Below the pieces are notes generated by a model. The model saw only the letters and a list, made by a program, of their open reading frames with translations, was not told the origin of the DNA and ran no database searches. A stretch of DNA of 64,000 nucleotides from Pseudoalteromonas sp. N1230-9 (GTDB lineage: Bacteria; Pseudomonadota; Gammaproteobacteria; Enterobacterales; Alteromonadaceae), in the NCBI RefSeq assembly GCF_032716425.1, contig NZ_CP090420.1:558001-622000 (forward strand), read 5' to 3'. A program made the position numbers and the translations under genes. Position 1 is the first letter of the stretch. Each line of letters starts with the position of its first letter. Of this stretch, positions 26,607 through 35,676 are shown piece by piece.

Positions 26607-27935
26607 CTAAGTATTGTTGGTTATTTTTACACAAAAGCCATTGTCTGAGCTAAGCGATAAGTTTAGGTTATGGCGGTTGCAAATTGCTTTGACTGTTGCA
26701 AGGCCTAAACCAAACCCCTCATGTTGACGAGCTGGATCGCTGCGATAAAAGCGCTTAGTTAGTTGCTTTAAATCTTGCTCGTTAACGCCTTTACCATTAT
26801 CGGTGACTGAGAAACTTTTTTCATCAAGTGCTAACGTGATGGTAGCGCCTTTGCCTGCGTATTTTATGGCATTTTCAACGAGGTTAAATATTGCTTGGAA
26901 GATGAGGTTTCTATCGCCGTTTAATTGCCAAGGAGAAGTGATATTTACACAAATTATTTGGCCATTTTGTTCTGCGCTGGGTTGTAATATCTCACATACA
27001 TCGTGAGTAAGTTGGCTACTATCAATTGCTTCAAGTTTCAATGGAAACTGCCTATGCTCAAGGCGTGTGAGTTTAAGCATGGCATCAAAAGTATTAATAA
27101 TATTATTGAGCTGCTCAAGCTCATAGCCCATTTGGGGTTGATCTTCTAAGCGCTTTTCTATGTTAAGCTTTAATCGTGTCAGTGGGGTTTTTAAGTCATG
27201 GGCAATGTTGTCGGTTATACCCTGAACGAGTGCGAAATTTTCTTCTACAGCATCAAGCATGGTGTTTATATGCGCTGCTAAGCGGTCGAATTCATCACCT
27301 TTATTTTTATGGCATAGGCGCGCACTTAAGTTGCCATTTTGTACTTGCTCGGCAGTTTCATTAAAATAATTAACACGGCGTAAATGCCGGCGAGAAAATA
27401 AATATCCAAATAGACCTGTCAGCACGATGGCTATAATGAAAGTCCAGCTTGCGATAGATTTAAAGTCGACAATTAAGCGTTGTAAGTGCTCTGTGGCGGT
27501 GGCAAGTACAATATCACCATGATGTGTTTTAACTTTGCCAGTTGTTAGTAGGCGGATTTGTCCGCGCCCCGTATCTAGAACAGGAAAAACAATGGTTTGC
27601 GGTAGTGCGGGAATGTTATCAGGCAAAAAACTGAGCTGCTGGCTTTGTTCATACTCGCTTTGCCAAAAAATTAAAATTTCACCTTCATTTCTAAATACAT
27701 CAAGTTGTTGAAAAAAGCTTCCTTTGTCAAACTCTGAAGCAAGCGCTTCGATACGTGTTTTTTCAGCATCAAGACGCCTTTCAACTTGGCGACTTTGTTC
27801 ACCCAGTAATAACTGATAGATAAGTATAATCGCGAGCAGTAAAGTAACCGCTGTGATTGCTGCAAACGCGAGCGTTAAACGCCAGACGGAGCTTTTTCTA
27901 GGGTCGAACAAACGCAGGCCATTTTCATTCATCAA
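26607..27935 (-). CDS. Sensor histidine kinase (HAMP, HisKA, HATPase)
   Basis: A 442-residue inner-membrane kinase with two membrane helices (about residues 17-40 and 163-183) enclosing a periplasmic sensor of about 120 residues. A HAMP segment (NYFNETAEQVQNGNLSARL), the phospho-acceptor box NIAHDLKTPLTRLKLNIEKR, an N box (IFNLVENAIKYA), SVTDNGKGV and GFGLGLATVKAIC follow. It is the last gene of a four-gene operon; its start overlaps the response-regulator stop by four bases (ATGA). The PepSY protein encoded two genes upstream could modulate its sensor; the stimulus is unknown. Confidence 0.93.
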   Translation of the reverse strand: MMNENGLRLFDPRKSSVWRLTLAFAAITAVTLLLAIILIYQLLLGEQSRQVERRLDAEKTRIEALASEFDKGSFFQQLDVFRNEGEILIFWQSEYEQSQQLSFLPDNIPALPQTIVFPVLDTGRGQIRLLTTGKVKTHHGDIVLATATEHLQRLIVDFKSIASWTFIIAIVLTGLFGYLFSRRHLRRVNYFNETAEQVQNGNLSARLCHKNKGDEFDRLAAHINTMLDAVEENFALVQGITDNIAHDLKTPLTRLKLNIEKRLEDQPQMGYELEQLNNIINTFDAMLKLTRLEHRQFPLKLEAIDSSQLTHDVCEILQPSAEQNGQIICVNITSPWQLNGDRNLIFQAIFNLVENAIKYAGKGATITLALDEKSFSVTDNGKGVNEQDLKQLTKRFYRSDPARQHEGFGLGLATVKAICNRHNLNLSLSSDNGFCVKITNNT

Positions 27936-28615
27936 CTTACATTCGCCTTTAACCTGTAGCCTACACCTCGTACTGTTTCTATTTCTAATTGTGCCGATGC
28001 CTCGGCAAGCTTTTTACGAAGCCTTGCAATATGAACATCAATCACGTTAGTACCCGGATCAAAGTGATACTCCCAAACTGACTCAAATAATAAAGTACGG
28101 GTGACGAGTTTATTTTGATGATCAAGTAAGTATCTAAGTAGTTTAAATTCTTTGGGTTGCAAGTTGAGTGTTTTACCATTTACGTCAACCCGTTGATCAC
28201 TATAATCAAGCGTTAGGTTAGCAAGATTAATTTTTGTAGTTAACGGTGCATGAAAGGTATGTCGTTTTATTAAGTTTTCTACTCGAATAGCCAGTTCTGA
28301 AAATGAGAAAGGTTTGGTTAAGTAGTCATCTCCGCCTGCTTTTAAACCTGTTACCCTGTCGTCAACTTTATCAAGCGCCGACAAAATCAATACAGGGGTC
28401 GTTTTTCCTGTAGCTCTAAGTGCTAGTAATACTTGCAAACCATCAAGCTTGGGAAGCATGCGATCAAGGATAATAGCGTCGTAGTTCTCACAAGTTGCCA
28501 ACATAAGCCCTTGTTGGCCGTCTTCTGCGCAATCGAGTGTGTAGCCTTGCTCGACAAAGGCTTTGTATAAAAACTCGCGATTTTGTTGGTCGTCCTCAAC
28601 CAATAACAGTTTCAT
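27932..28615 (-). CDS. OmpR-family response regulator
   Basis: A 227-residue regulator with a receiver domain (KLLLVEDDQQN, phospho-Asp in AIILDRMLPKLDG, Lys in DDYLTKPFSF) and an OmpR-type winged helix (LNLQPKEFKLLRYLLDH, VWEYHFDPGTNVIDVHIARL, TVRGVGYRL). I start at the ATG at 28615, whose A is the last base of the upstream PepSY gene's TAA; the frame extends four codons further. It is partner of the kinase with which it overlaps by four bases. Confidence 0.93.
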   Translation of the reverse strand: MKLLLVEDDQQNREFLYKAFVEQGYTLDCAEDGQQGLMLATCENYDAIILDRMLPKLDGLQVLLALRATGKTTPVLILSALDKVDDRVTGLKAGGDDYLTKPFSFSELAIRVENLIKRHTFHAPLTTKINLANLTLDYSDQRVDVNGKTLNLQPKEFKLLRYLLDHQNKLVTRTLLFESVWEYHFDPGTNVIDVHIARLRKKLAEASAQLEIETVRGVGYRLKANVS

Positions 28616-29148
28616 TAATTGCCCCAACGAAGTAATGGCAAATTCTTACCTGTTTCAAGGTCAATGGCTTTTTTGTGTCGTCCTTTATCTGTTACAAACG
28701 TGGCGACCATATAGGTAATACCCATGTCTTGCTCTAATTGAGCTTCAATTAGGTAATGGGTAGGTTCGTCATCTAACTGTTTGACCAGACCATGCAATGT
28801 ATACCCTTTTTTAGTCATCAGGTTTGCAGCTGCAATTTCTTCTTGTTCATCTAATTCTGGCTGTTCATATTCTTGTTCAATGATGTGTCCTGAATGGTCA
28901 AGAAGCAACTCGATAAAACGTTGTTTTTTTGTTTGGTAGAGCGTGACCTCATAAACACGTTGACCCTTTTCTATTTCAAACTCAAATTCAACAATAACTG
29001 CATTTTCAGCGTAGCGTTGTTCGATACCAAATAGCACATCAATTGGCGCAGGTGCAGAGCTTGAATCCAGCATATTGAAAATGGCTGAACTGGCAGCAAA
29101 AGCAAGGCCTGAAATTAAACATAAGCAAGTTAGAAGTAGTTTTTTCAT
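28615..29148 (-). CDS. PepSY-domain secreted protein
   Basis: A 177-residue protein with a signal peptide (MKKLLLTCLCLISGLAFAAS) and a PepSY-like periplasmic domain: IEQRYAENAVIVEFEFEIEK, VYEVTLYQTKKQRFIELLLD, then HSGHIIEQEYEQP. I start at 29148 because the signal begins there, although the frame is open to 29190. PepSY proteins encoded with two-component systems are thought to modulate the sensor or bind peptides or metals; that role here is inference. The stop overlaps the response-regulator start by one base. Confidence 0.85.
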   Translation of the reverse strand: MKKLLLTCLCLISGLAFAASSAIFNMLDSSSAPAPIDVLFGIEQRYAENAVIVEFEFEIEKGQRVYEVTLYQTKKQRFIELLLDHSGHIIEQEYEQPELDEQEEIAAANLMTKKGYTLHGLVKQLDDEPTHYLIEAQLEQDMGITYMVATFVTDKGRHKKAIDLETGKNLPLLRWGN

Positions 29149-29205
29149 AATATTTCGATATTGGTTAGGCAGCACATTTAGCACTGCCATTATTAAATTT
29201 TATTG

Positions 29206-30510
29206 TTAATCATCAAGTTGGCATGCACGTACAATATTATCTTGTACCCACTGGCATTCTAGGTCAACATATTGCTCTGTAAAGCTCGCTAAGCTGTTAT
29301 CTTCGCTAATATAGCCAAATAAACTAGCTTGTTGTGATGCATTGGCAGTCACTATGCCTTTCAACTCCAGTAACTCATTACTGTTGTCACGCTCGACTTC
29401 ACTGACAATATAGTTTTGACCGTCAATAATCCCTTCAAGCTCTAACCATTCACCTGAAAGTGTATCTGCTGTTAACTCATCTTCAAACACCGTTCTGTTT
29501 GTTACTTGTAAGTTGACCCCGTTGATAGTGATGTTTCCATCACTATAGCTGGCAAGACCAGAAACACTAAAGCTAGGGGTTGAACTTGGCGCAGTATGGC
29601 TTTTCTCAAGATCGATTTCGCGAGCTACGAACCAGTTATTAGCTTGTTGCCATACAGCATCTACTTCAATTGTATCTCCAATCGCTAATGTTGTGCGGGT
29701 AATGTCTTCGAACGTGGTTTGTTCTGTGATACTAACTTGCCACTGATTATTCAGCGTAACGAGGGTGATGTCATTATTAATAAACGTAATTGTGCCGTGT
29801 AATTCTGTGTCAGTGTTGTCATTGCCTTCAAAATTGCGCTCAGCGTCAACCTCATGTGCAATGATTAATTTTCCATTTAGGTAACCTTCTAGCTCAACAT
29901 ATTGGTTATTTTGTAATGTGCCGTCTATATCTGCATGTTGGTATTGAATGGTTAAATTACCTAATTTAAATGTAGATGCTGCGGTATTTAACTCAGTAAT
30001 GAAGCCTTCAAGCTCCAATTCTGCATTATTAGTTAATGGTTGTTGGTAGGTAACTGTAAATTCACTGTGGTTATTGTTGTAACCACTTAGCTCAACAAGG
30101 CTGCCATCTGACAGGTTTTCTGTCTTTAGGTTTTTTAGTTTGATCCCCGCAATGGTTGCGCCTTGTTCGTTAATATTAATAGGGCCTTTGAAGCTTGGAT
30201 CGTAGTCAATCTCTGTTGCTTCTTTTCCATTTGTTTCAACTTCTACCATCATACCAATTTTTAGATCTTTGATTGATGCGCGGTTGTCATCAATTTCAAT
30301 GTCAGCATTATTTGCTGCAATTTGATGCTGATTAACGGTAATACTGGTATCAGATAGCGCACTAACTTCACCGACTAATAAACTAGGAAGAGTAAGCGTA
30401 TTTTGTGCTGGTTGTTCACTGCTACCACTACTGCCACAGCCAGTAAGGAGTGCGCTGATTGTCGCTAATGTGATAATAGATAAGTGATTTTGATTGGTTA
30501 GTTTAGTCAT
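29206..30510 (-). CDS. DUF5666-type repeat lipoprotein
   Basis: A 434-residue protein with a lipoprotein signal (lipobox LLTGC, Cys25) and a Ser/Gly-rich start of the mature part. The remainder consists of five or six repeated OB-like beta units of about 65 residues, each with a short Val/Gly-Glu start, as in LLVGEVSALSDTSITV, LELEGFITELNTAASTFKLG, TELHGTITFINNDITLV and LELKGIVTANASQQ. This repeat style is that of DUF5666. It is probably anchored in the outer or inner membrane facing the periplasm. It is the first gene of the operon with PepSY protein, regulator and kinase, which suggests it belongs to the sensed or controlled envelope system. Confidence 0.85.
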   Translation of the reverse strand: MTKLTNQNHLSIITLATISALLTGCGSSGSSEQPAQNTLTLPSLLVGEVSALSDTSITVNQHQIAANNADIEIDDNRASIKDLKIGMMVEVETNGKEATEIDYDPSFKGPININEQGATIAGIKLKNLKTENLSDGSLVELSGYNNNHSEFTVTYQQPLTNNAELELEGFITELNTAASTFKLGNLTIQYQHADIDGTLQNNQYVELEGYLNGKLIIAHEVDAERNFEGNDNTDTELHGTITFINNDITLVTLNNQWQVSITEQTTFEDITRTTLAIGDTIEVDAVWQQANNWFVAREIDLEKSHTAPSSTPSFSVSGLASYSDGNITINGVNLQVTNRTVFEDELTADTLSGEWLELEGIIDGQNYIVSEVERDNSNELLELKGIVTANASQQASLFGYISEDNSLASFTEQYVDLECQWVQDNIVRACQLDD

Positions 30511-30729
30511 GATTAGTCCTTAAATTAGTCAGTGTCTGTAGTTTAACTAAGCAAGGATTGCTACAAGGTGGAGAGCAAATTAAATTTTGTTAATGTTTGC
30601 AGCGAGAACTACCGTTGATTCTGTATAGTAAATAAATCTTAAAATACTACAAAAGTGTACAGTGTCATTGTGTACGCCTTGCGATAAGGTAGGTTTTTAT
30701 CTGCATTTTTTGCAAGGAGTTTACCCTTT

Positions 30730-31878
30730 ATGAGTCAACTGATCAGTCGAGCAACTGCGGGCCTCGTAGCGGTAATTATTGGTTTTACCAGCTCAATTGC
30801 CTTGATTTATCAATTAGTCATGGTGCTAGGTGGTACGCCTGATTTGATAGCCAGTTGGGTACTTATGCTTGGCCTTGCGATGGGAGCCAGCTCTATTGCG
30901 TTGTCATATTACTATAAGGTTCCCATTTTAATTGCGTGGTCGACCACGGGGGCTGCATTACTTATTTCCAGTGCACAAGGTTATACCTTAAATCAAGCTG
31001 TTGGAGCGTTTATGTTCTCGGCGGTATTGGTGTTTTTATGCGGGATCACTGGTATTTTTGAAAGAGTGATGAACAAAATTCCGAGTCAGTTAGCGTGTGC
31101 GATGCTAGCGGGTGTTTTAGTGAATTTTGGTATAGATGTATTCAATTTTATGAATGAGCTGCCATTAGTCATTGGTGTCATGGTCGCTGTTTACTTATTT
31201 GGTAAACGTTATTTTCCGCGCTTTGCGATGTTAGCTGTTGTTGTGGTTGGCTTTTTAATGGCAGGCTTTACTGGTCAAATCGATACAAGCAACTGGCAAT
31301 GGAAATTAAGCGAGTTTGCGTATATTGCTCCTGAGTTTGATTTAAATGCCATGATCAGTGTGGGCTTACCGCTGTTTATTGTGACGATGACATCGCAAAA
31401 CTTACCGGGCATCGCTGTTTTAAAGGCTCATCAGTACAAGGCGCCAGTTTCGGCGGCTTTGAATGTTACGGGGCTTGTAAATGTGTTTATCGCGCCGTTT
31501 GGTGGTTACTCGATAAACTTAGCGGCAATCACCGCTGCAATTTGTATGAGCCCCGAAGCTGATAAGAACCCTGATAAACGTTATTGGGCAAGTATTGCTG
31601 GTGGTGTGTTTTATATCATCATGGCGTTACTAGCAGCGACATTAGTTGGTTTAGTAGCGAGCTTACCACAAGCACTGATTTTAGCCTTAGCGGGCATAGC
31701 TTTGTTTGCCACAATTGCCAGTAGTTTACAGCAAGCGTTAACGGAAGCTTATTATACCGAGGCAGCTATAGTGACATTTTTGGTGACGGCTTCAAACTTA
31801 ACATTGTTTACCGTTGGTTCGGCTTTTTGGGGGATTATAGCTGGTACAGTGACATTGGTCATGACGCGAAAAGATTAG
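30730..31878 (+). CDS. BenE-family transporter
   Basis: A 382-residue inner-membrane protein with about 12 helices. The family pattern is seen in ASWVLMLGLAMGASSIALSY, VPILIAWSTTGAALLISSAQ and the later NLPGIAVLKAHQYKAPVSAA followed by APFGGYSINLAAITAAICM. BenE proteins are proton symporters annotated for benzoate, but no aromatic catabolism gene is near, so the substrate is open. An AAGGAG site lies 8-9 bases before the ATG. The gene is transcribed alone and converges on hemH. Confidence 0.9.
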   Translation: MSQLISRATAGLVAVIIGFTSSIALIYQLVMVLGGTPDLIASWVLMLGLAMGASSIALSYYYKVPILIAWSTTGAALLISSAQGYTLNQAVGAFMFSAVLVFLCGITGIFERVMNKIPSQLACAMLAGVLVNFGIDVFNFMNELPLVIGVMVAVYLFGKRYFPRFAMLAVVVVGFLMAGFTGQIDTSNWQWKLSEFAYIAPEFDLNAMISVGLPLFIVTMTSQNLPGIAVLKAHQYKAPVSAALNVTGLVNVFIAPFGGYSINLAAITAAICMSPEADKNPDKRYWASIAGGVFYIIMALLAATLVGLVASLPQALILALAGIALFATIASSLQQALTEAYYTEAAIVTFLVTASNLTLFTVGSAFWGIIAGTVTLVMTRKD

Positions 31879-31895
31879 AAGCTAAATATCAATAT

Positions 31896-31920
31896 TAAAA
31901 AGGCCCTAGTATTAGGGCCT
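31896..31920 (-). terminator. Rho-independent terminator of hemH
   Basis: AGGCCCTA and TAGGGCCT pair around GTAT at 31901-31920. Read on the minus strand the stem is followed by TTTTT, so it serves the ferrochelatase gene. On the plus strand, behind the BenE gene, the stem lacks a T-run but may still act. Confidence 0.75.
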
Positions 31921-31928
31921 AACTAAAA

Positions 31929-32951
31929 TTACTTAAGCAGAGGCTTAATAACTTCAAACATGGCGTTGATGTGATCATCACGCGTATTTAATGCTGGAAT
32001 ATAGCGGTATTTTTCACCGCCAGCGTGTTCGAAGTTTTCACGGTTTTCGCCCTCTAATTCTTCTAATGTTTCTAAGCAGTCAGCACTAAAGGCGGGGCTT
32101 AAAATTGCAACATCTTTGATGCCTTCTTTAGGGTAGCTCTCAAGTGTGGCATCTGTGTATGGTTTTAACCATTCTGCTTTACCAAAGCGGCTTTGGAAGG
32201 TGGTCACTGCGAAGTCTTTTTCCAAGCCTAACTTTTCGGCAACTAAACGTGTGGTTTGCATACAAAAACAGTAATAAGGATCGCCGTTTTCTAAGAACAA
32301 TTTAGGCGTGCCGTGGTACGAAAAGACTAGTTTTTGTGGCGTACCATGAGCGTTTAAATCCTCGCTAATACTCGCTGCTAGGGCGTCAATGTAAACAGGG
32401 TGGTCGTGGTAGCCGTTTATAAAGTGAAACTCGGGTACCCAGCGCCATTTACGTAATACGTTCGATACAGCATCAAAGGTTGAACCGATTGTAGTGCTTG
32501 AATACTGCGGATAAAGTGGCAGCACAATCACCCGAGTAATGCCTTTTTCGCGAAGTTCTTCAAGGCCTGCTTCAATTGATGGGTTACCATAGCGCATAGC
32601 CATAACAACCTCAGTATCTTGATGGCCTTTTTCTTTTAAAAGGGCCGCCAGCTTTTTACTTTGCTCGCGGGTTATATGTGTTAATGGTGAGCCGTTTTCA
32701 GTCCAAATACTTTTATAAAGTGCTGCAGAGCGTTTTGGGCGGAGCGTCAGTACAAAGCAATACAGAATGATCATCCAAATAAAACGTGGGATCTCGACGA
32801 TGCGCGGGTCAGATAAAAATTCGCGTAGATACGTTCTCAGTGCCGCTGTTGTTGGGGCATCAGGACTCCCTAAGTTGGTCAATAATATGCCCGTTTTTTT
32901 ATTGAATCTGCCATCATGCGGCTTGTCTGTAATAGCGGAAAATCGCGACAC
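31929..32951 (-). CDS. hemH: Ferrochelatase
   Basis: A 340-residue enzyme of normal length that inserts Fe2+ into protoporphyrin IX, the last step of haem synthesis. The landmarks are TGILLTNLGSPDAPTTAALR, RYGNPSIEAGLEELREKG, VIVLPLYPQYSSTTIGS, the catalytic His in FSYHGTPKLF and the Glu in DCLETLEELEGENRE. It has no signal peptide; the enzyme is cytoplasmic or membrane-associated. It is transcribed alone. A ribosome site AGGAGCG precedes the ATG. Confidence 0.95.
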   Translation of the reverse strand: MSRFSAITDKPHDGRFNKKTGILLTNLGSPDAPTTAALRTYLREFLSDPRIVEIPRFIWMIILYCFVLTLRPKRSAALYKSIWTENGSPLTHITREQSKKLAALLKEKGHQDTEVVMAMRYGNPSIEAGLEELREKGITRVIVLPLYPQYSSTTIGSTFDAVSNVLRKWRWVPEFHFINGYHDHPVYIDALAASISEDLNAHGTPQKLVFSYHGTPKLFLENGDPYYCFCMQTTRLVAEKLGLEKDFAVTTFQSRFGKAEWLKPYTDATLESYPKEGIKDVAILSPAFSADCLETLEELEGENRENFEHAGGEKYRYIPALNTRDDHINAMFEVIKPLLK

Positions 32952-33030
32952 TGAGCGCTCCTTTTGAAAGTAAACGTAATATAAATCATATTGTAACGAA
33001 GTAATGGGGTTATGTGATCACTTTTGTTCG

Positions 33031-34335
33031 TTAATTTTTGATCATGATCCTGAAAGGATTTGGTTTTTTCGCCTCAAGTTGCTGAAGCTTTGCAATCGAT
33101 TTGGCACCAAAAATATGACCTTTTGGTAATAATAGGATGCCATCGTAATTTCTTAATGCATGACCGAGTACCATGCCATTTTTTAACTCATTTGCAGACA
33201 GTATTTTCATACTACCGACTTGTTGATTACTCGCACATGTGATTTTTAAATTCGCTAAAACCTCAAGTAATTTGGGGTGATAATACGTACCACTGTATAG
33301 CTGCAATTGATCTAGCGCGCTTGCAAATTTATTTTCTTGCACAGTTACATTATCTACGGCTTGCCAAAAATCACGGGCAACGGCCAAGATCATTGCCGTG
33401 ATTGGGATATCTTTACCTTTTAAACCTTTGGGAGTACCAGTTCCGTTGTAATGCTCAAACTGATGGTAAATGGCTTCAGAAACATCATGCAAATGTGTTG
33501 CTGGCATGAGCATTAATTGAGCTGTGCTTGGGTGTGTGTAGAATACTTTTTTTTGATTTTCGGGTAATTCACGAGTAGGAGTCTTATATAGTGCAGGTTC
33601 CATAGCAAGTAAGCCTATTTGTGCTAAATAACCTGCCATTTCGGCCATATTAATATGCTTTTGGTCTAACCCTAAGCTCTGTGCAATTTGTTTGCAGGTG
33701 GTGGCTATATTTTGCGCTTGTATGCCATCGAGATAAGGGTTGGCGTTAATAAAATTATATAAAATTTCAAATGTTGTGCGGTGCTCGTGTTTTTCACGCT
33801 CGTTTGCATCTTCAAGCTGCTTAAGCACTTTACGTATTTGTTGTGTTCGTTTTTCTACCATTTGCTCAAGATTGTTATTGAGCTCTTTTAGTTGGTTGTT
33901 TTGCGCTTTTATTTGTTTTTCGAGCTGTTTATTTTTACGCTTTAGCGTTGTTTTTTCGATGCCATCATTCACCGTTCGTATCAGTAGCTCATTTTGCCAC
34001 GGTTTTTGTATATAGGCGTGGATCTTTCCTTTATTAACCGCAGAAATTGTGCTGTCTATATCAGCGTAGCCGGTAAGTAAAACTCGGTGTACATCTGGGG
34101 CAATATCAAGTGTTTGTGCGAAAAAATCAGCACCGTCCATTTGTGGCATACGCATATCGCAAATAATGACATCAAATGTGTAAGTGTTTAACAGTTTCAA
34201 TCCTTCGGTGGGATCAAGCGCTGTTTTAACACTTAAGTGATAAGACACGAGTAGCCTTTGCAAAGTGCGCAATACAATTTCATCATCATCAATGCATAAA
34301 ACTTGAATATGTTCTTTGACTGCTGGTTCTGCCAT
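33031..34335 (-). CDS. Response regulator with degenerate HD-GYP domain
   Basis: A 434-residue soluble protein. The N-terminal receiver domain is intact (VLCIDDDEIV, phospho-Asp in DVIICDMRMPQMDG, Lys in AYIQKPW). A coiled coil follows (about residues 130-180). The C-terminal domain has the order of an HD-GYP phosphodiesterase but the active-site HD of LLHDIGK is replaced by AQ in YLAQIGLL, and the GYP motif reads GTGTPKGLKG. It is therefore probably not a c-di-GMP phosphodiesterase but a binding or scaffold output. It is divergent from a soluble histidine kinase about 100 bases away, its likely partner. Confidence 0.88.
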   Translation of the reverse strand: MAEPAVKEHIQVLCIDDDEIVLRTLQRLLVSYHLSVKTALDPTEGLKLLNTYTFDVIICDMRMPQMDGADFFAQTLDIAPDVHRVLLTGYADIDSTISAVNKGKIHAYIQKPWQNELLIRTVNDGIEKTTLKRKNKQLEKQIKAQNNQLKELNNNLEQMVEKRTQQIRKVLKQLEDANEREKHEHRTTFEILYNFINANPYLDGIQAQNIATTCKQIAQSLGLDQKHINMAEMAGYLAQIGLLAMEPALYKTPTRELPENQKKVFYTHPSTAQLMLMPATHLHDVSEAIYHQFEHYNGTGTPKGLKGKDIPITAMILAVARDFWQAVDNVTVQENKFASALDQLQLYSGTYYHPKLLEVLANLKITCASNQQVGSMKILSANELKNGMVLGHALRNYDGILLLPKGHIFGAKSIAKLQQLEAKKPNPFRIMIKN

Positions 34336-34433
34336 GTGGACGCACTATGAATTATCTTTAATCAATAACATAGCTTCAAATTAGGGCTTGTGCTAGGTTT
34401 TAGTAGAGACGATTTTATATTTTGAGGCTAAAA

Positions 34434-35384
34434 ATGGATGATTTTAAACAAGCCTACTTACTTGAGAAAGCAGCCAGAGAAGAAGCTGAGCAACTACTAG
34501 CAGATAAAAGTCGTATTCTAGTTGCGCTAAATAGTGAATTAGAACAAAAAATCACGGATTTGAAATGTCATCAGGCTTTATTTATTCAAGCTGAAAAGAT
34601 GGCTACTTTGGGAACTTTGTGTGCAGGCGTGGCGCACGAAATTAACAATCCATTGGCCTACAGTATGAGTAATATTGATAGTCTGAAAAGCCACTGTACT
34701 TATTTCAGCGAATTGCTTGAACTGTGTGATGAGTTTGTATGTAGCACGACAGATAAAGAAACGTTTTGCCAACGACTCACTCAGTTGAATCGATCGCACT
34801 CGTTTCGAGCTGTTTCTGATGATTTACCTGAGCTTATAAGCGACACCGCGCAAGGCCTTCAGCGTATAAGTAAAATTGTGGCTAATTTATTAGACTTTTC
34901 TCGTCCCAAAAGCCATGAAAAACAGTTTTCTGATATGACAGATGCTGTTAAAAGTGCACTAAAGTTACTTGCTAATCAATTAAAGCATTGTCAACTACAC
35001 AGCCATTTTAGCCCTATCTCTGTAAGTTGGTGTAATTTATCTGCAATTAGCCAAGTAATTGTAAATATAGTGATTAATGCAAGCCAAGCCTGTAAAAATA
35101 ATGACAATGCTAACATCATAGTATCTGTTTATGAGCTTGATGGACGTATTCACATTGATGTTGAAGATAATGGATGTGGTATGAGCGAGCAAACGATCGC
35201 TAAAATTTACGATCCCTTTTTTACCACCAAGCCAGTGGGTGAGGGCACAGGAATGGGAATGACAATGGTGTATGCAATTGTTCATGAGCATCAAGGAGAG
35301 ATCGATATCCAAAGCGCTGAGGGTATGGGGTCACGAATTAGCTGTATATTCCCCGTATTAAATCAAATTGGACTAGAAGGTTAA
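34434..35384 (+). CDS. Soluble sensor histidine kinase
   Basis: A 316-residue kinase without membrane helices. A short N-terminal coiled coil (EKAAREEAEQLLADKSRILV) leads into the HisKA box (MATLGTLCAGVAHEINNPLA) and a HATPase with IVNIVINASQAC, DVEDNGCGMSE, PFFTTKPVGEGTGMGM and SRISCIFP. I start at 34434, where TTGAGG precedes the ATG, instead of the TTG twelve bases earlier. With no obvious sensor domain, its input is probably protein contact. The divergent receiver/HD-GYP-like protein is the expected phospho-acceptor. Confidence 0.9.
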   Translation: MDDFKQAYLLEKAAREEAEQLLADKSRILVALNSELEQKITDLKCHQALFIQAEKMATLGTLCAGVAHEINNPLAYSMSNIDSLKSHCTYFSELLELCDEFVCSTTDKETFCQRLTQLNRSHSFRAVSDDLPELISDTAQGLQRISKIVANLLDFSRPKSHEKQFSDMTDAVKSALKLLANQLKHCQLHSHFSPISVSWCNLSAISQVIVNIVINASQACKNNDNANIIVSVYELDGRIHIDVEDNGCGMSEQTIAKIYDPFFTTKPVGEGTGMGMTMVYAIVHEHQGEIDIQSAEGMGSRISCIFPVLNQIGLEG

Positions 35385-35610
35385 TTATTTATTTTTTGCA
35401 TTAGTATCCTTTTTTGTGTTGGTTTTTAGTGAAATTTAACCAGTGCTAATTTGTAATTTCTGTTATTTGAAAAATTTATACCTAAGTCGTAACTTTTTTT
35501 TCTTCCATTTGCTTGGTTTGTTGATAGGATGTTTCTTAAAGGTTAACTCGCAGGCTTGAGTTAGCTTTCAACACAGCGATTTAAAATCGACTATACGTGC
35601 TTAATGGTTA

Positions 35611-35648
35611 CTTTCGTTTTTCTAAGGGGCGCCTCACTTTAACGAAAG
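35611..35648 (+). promoter_or_regulatory. Inverted repeat in the TonB receptor leader
   Basis: CTTTCGTT at 35611-35618 and AACGAAAG at 35641-35648 are exact inverted arms 22 bases apart, 28 bases before the receptor ATG. The pair may be an operator or a leader hairpin. The 292-base gap holds no gene. Confidence 0.3.
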
Positions 35649-35676
35649 CAAGCCTAAAATTATCAACAGGACACAT

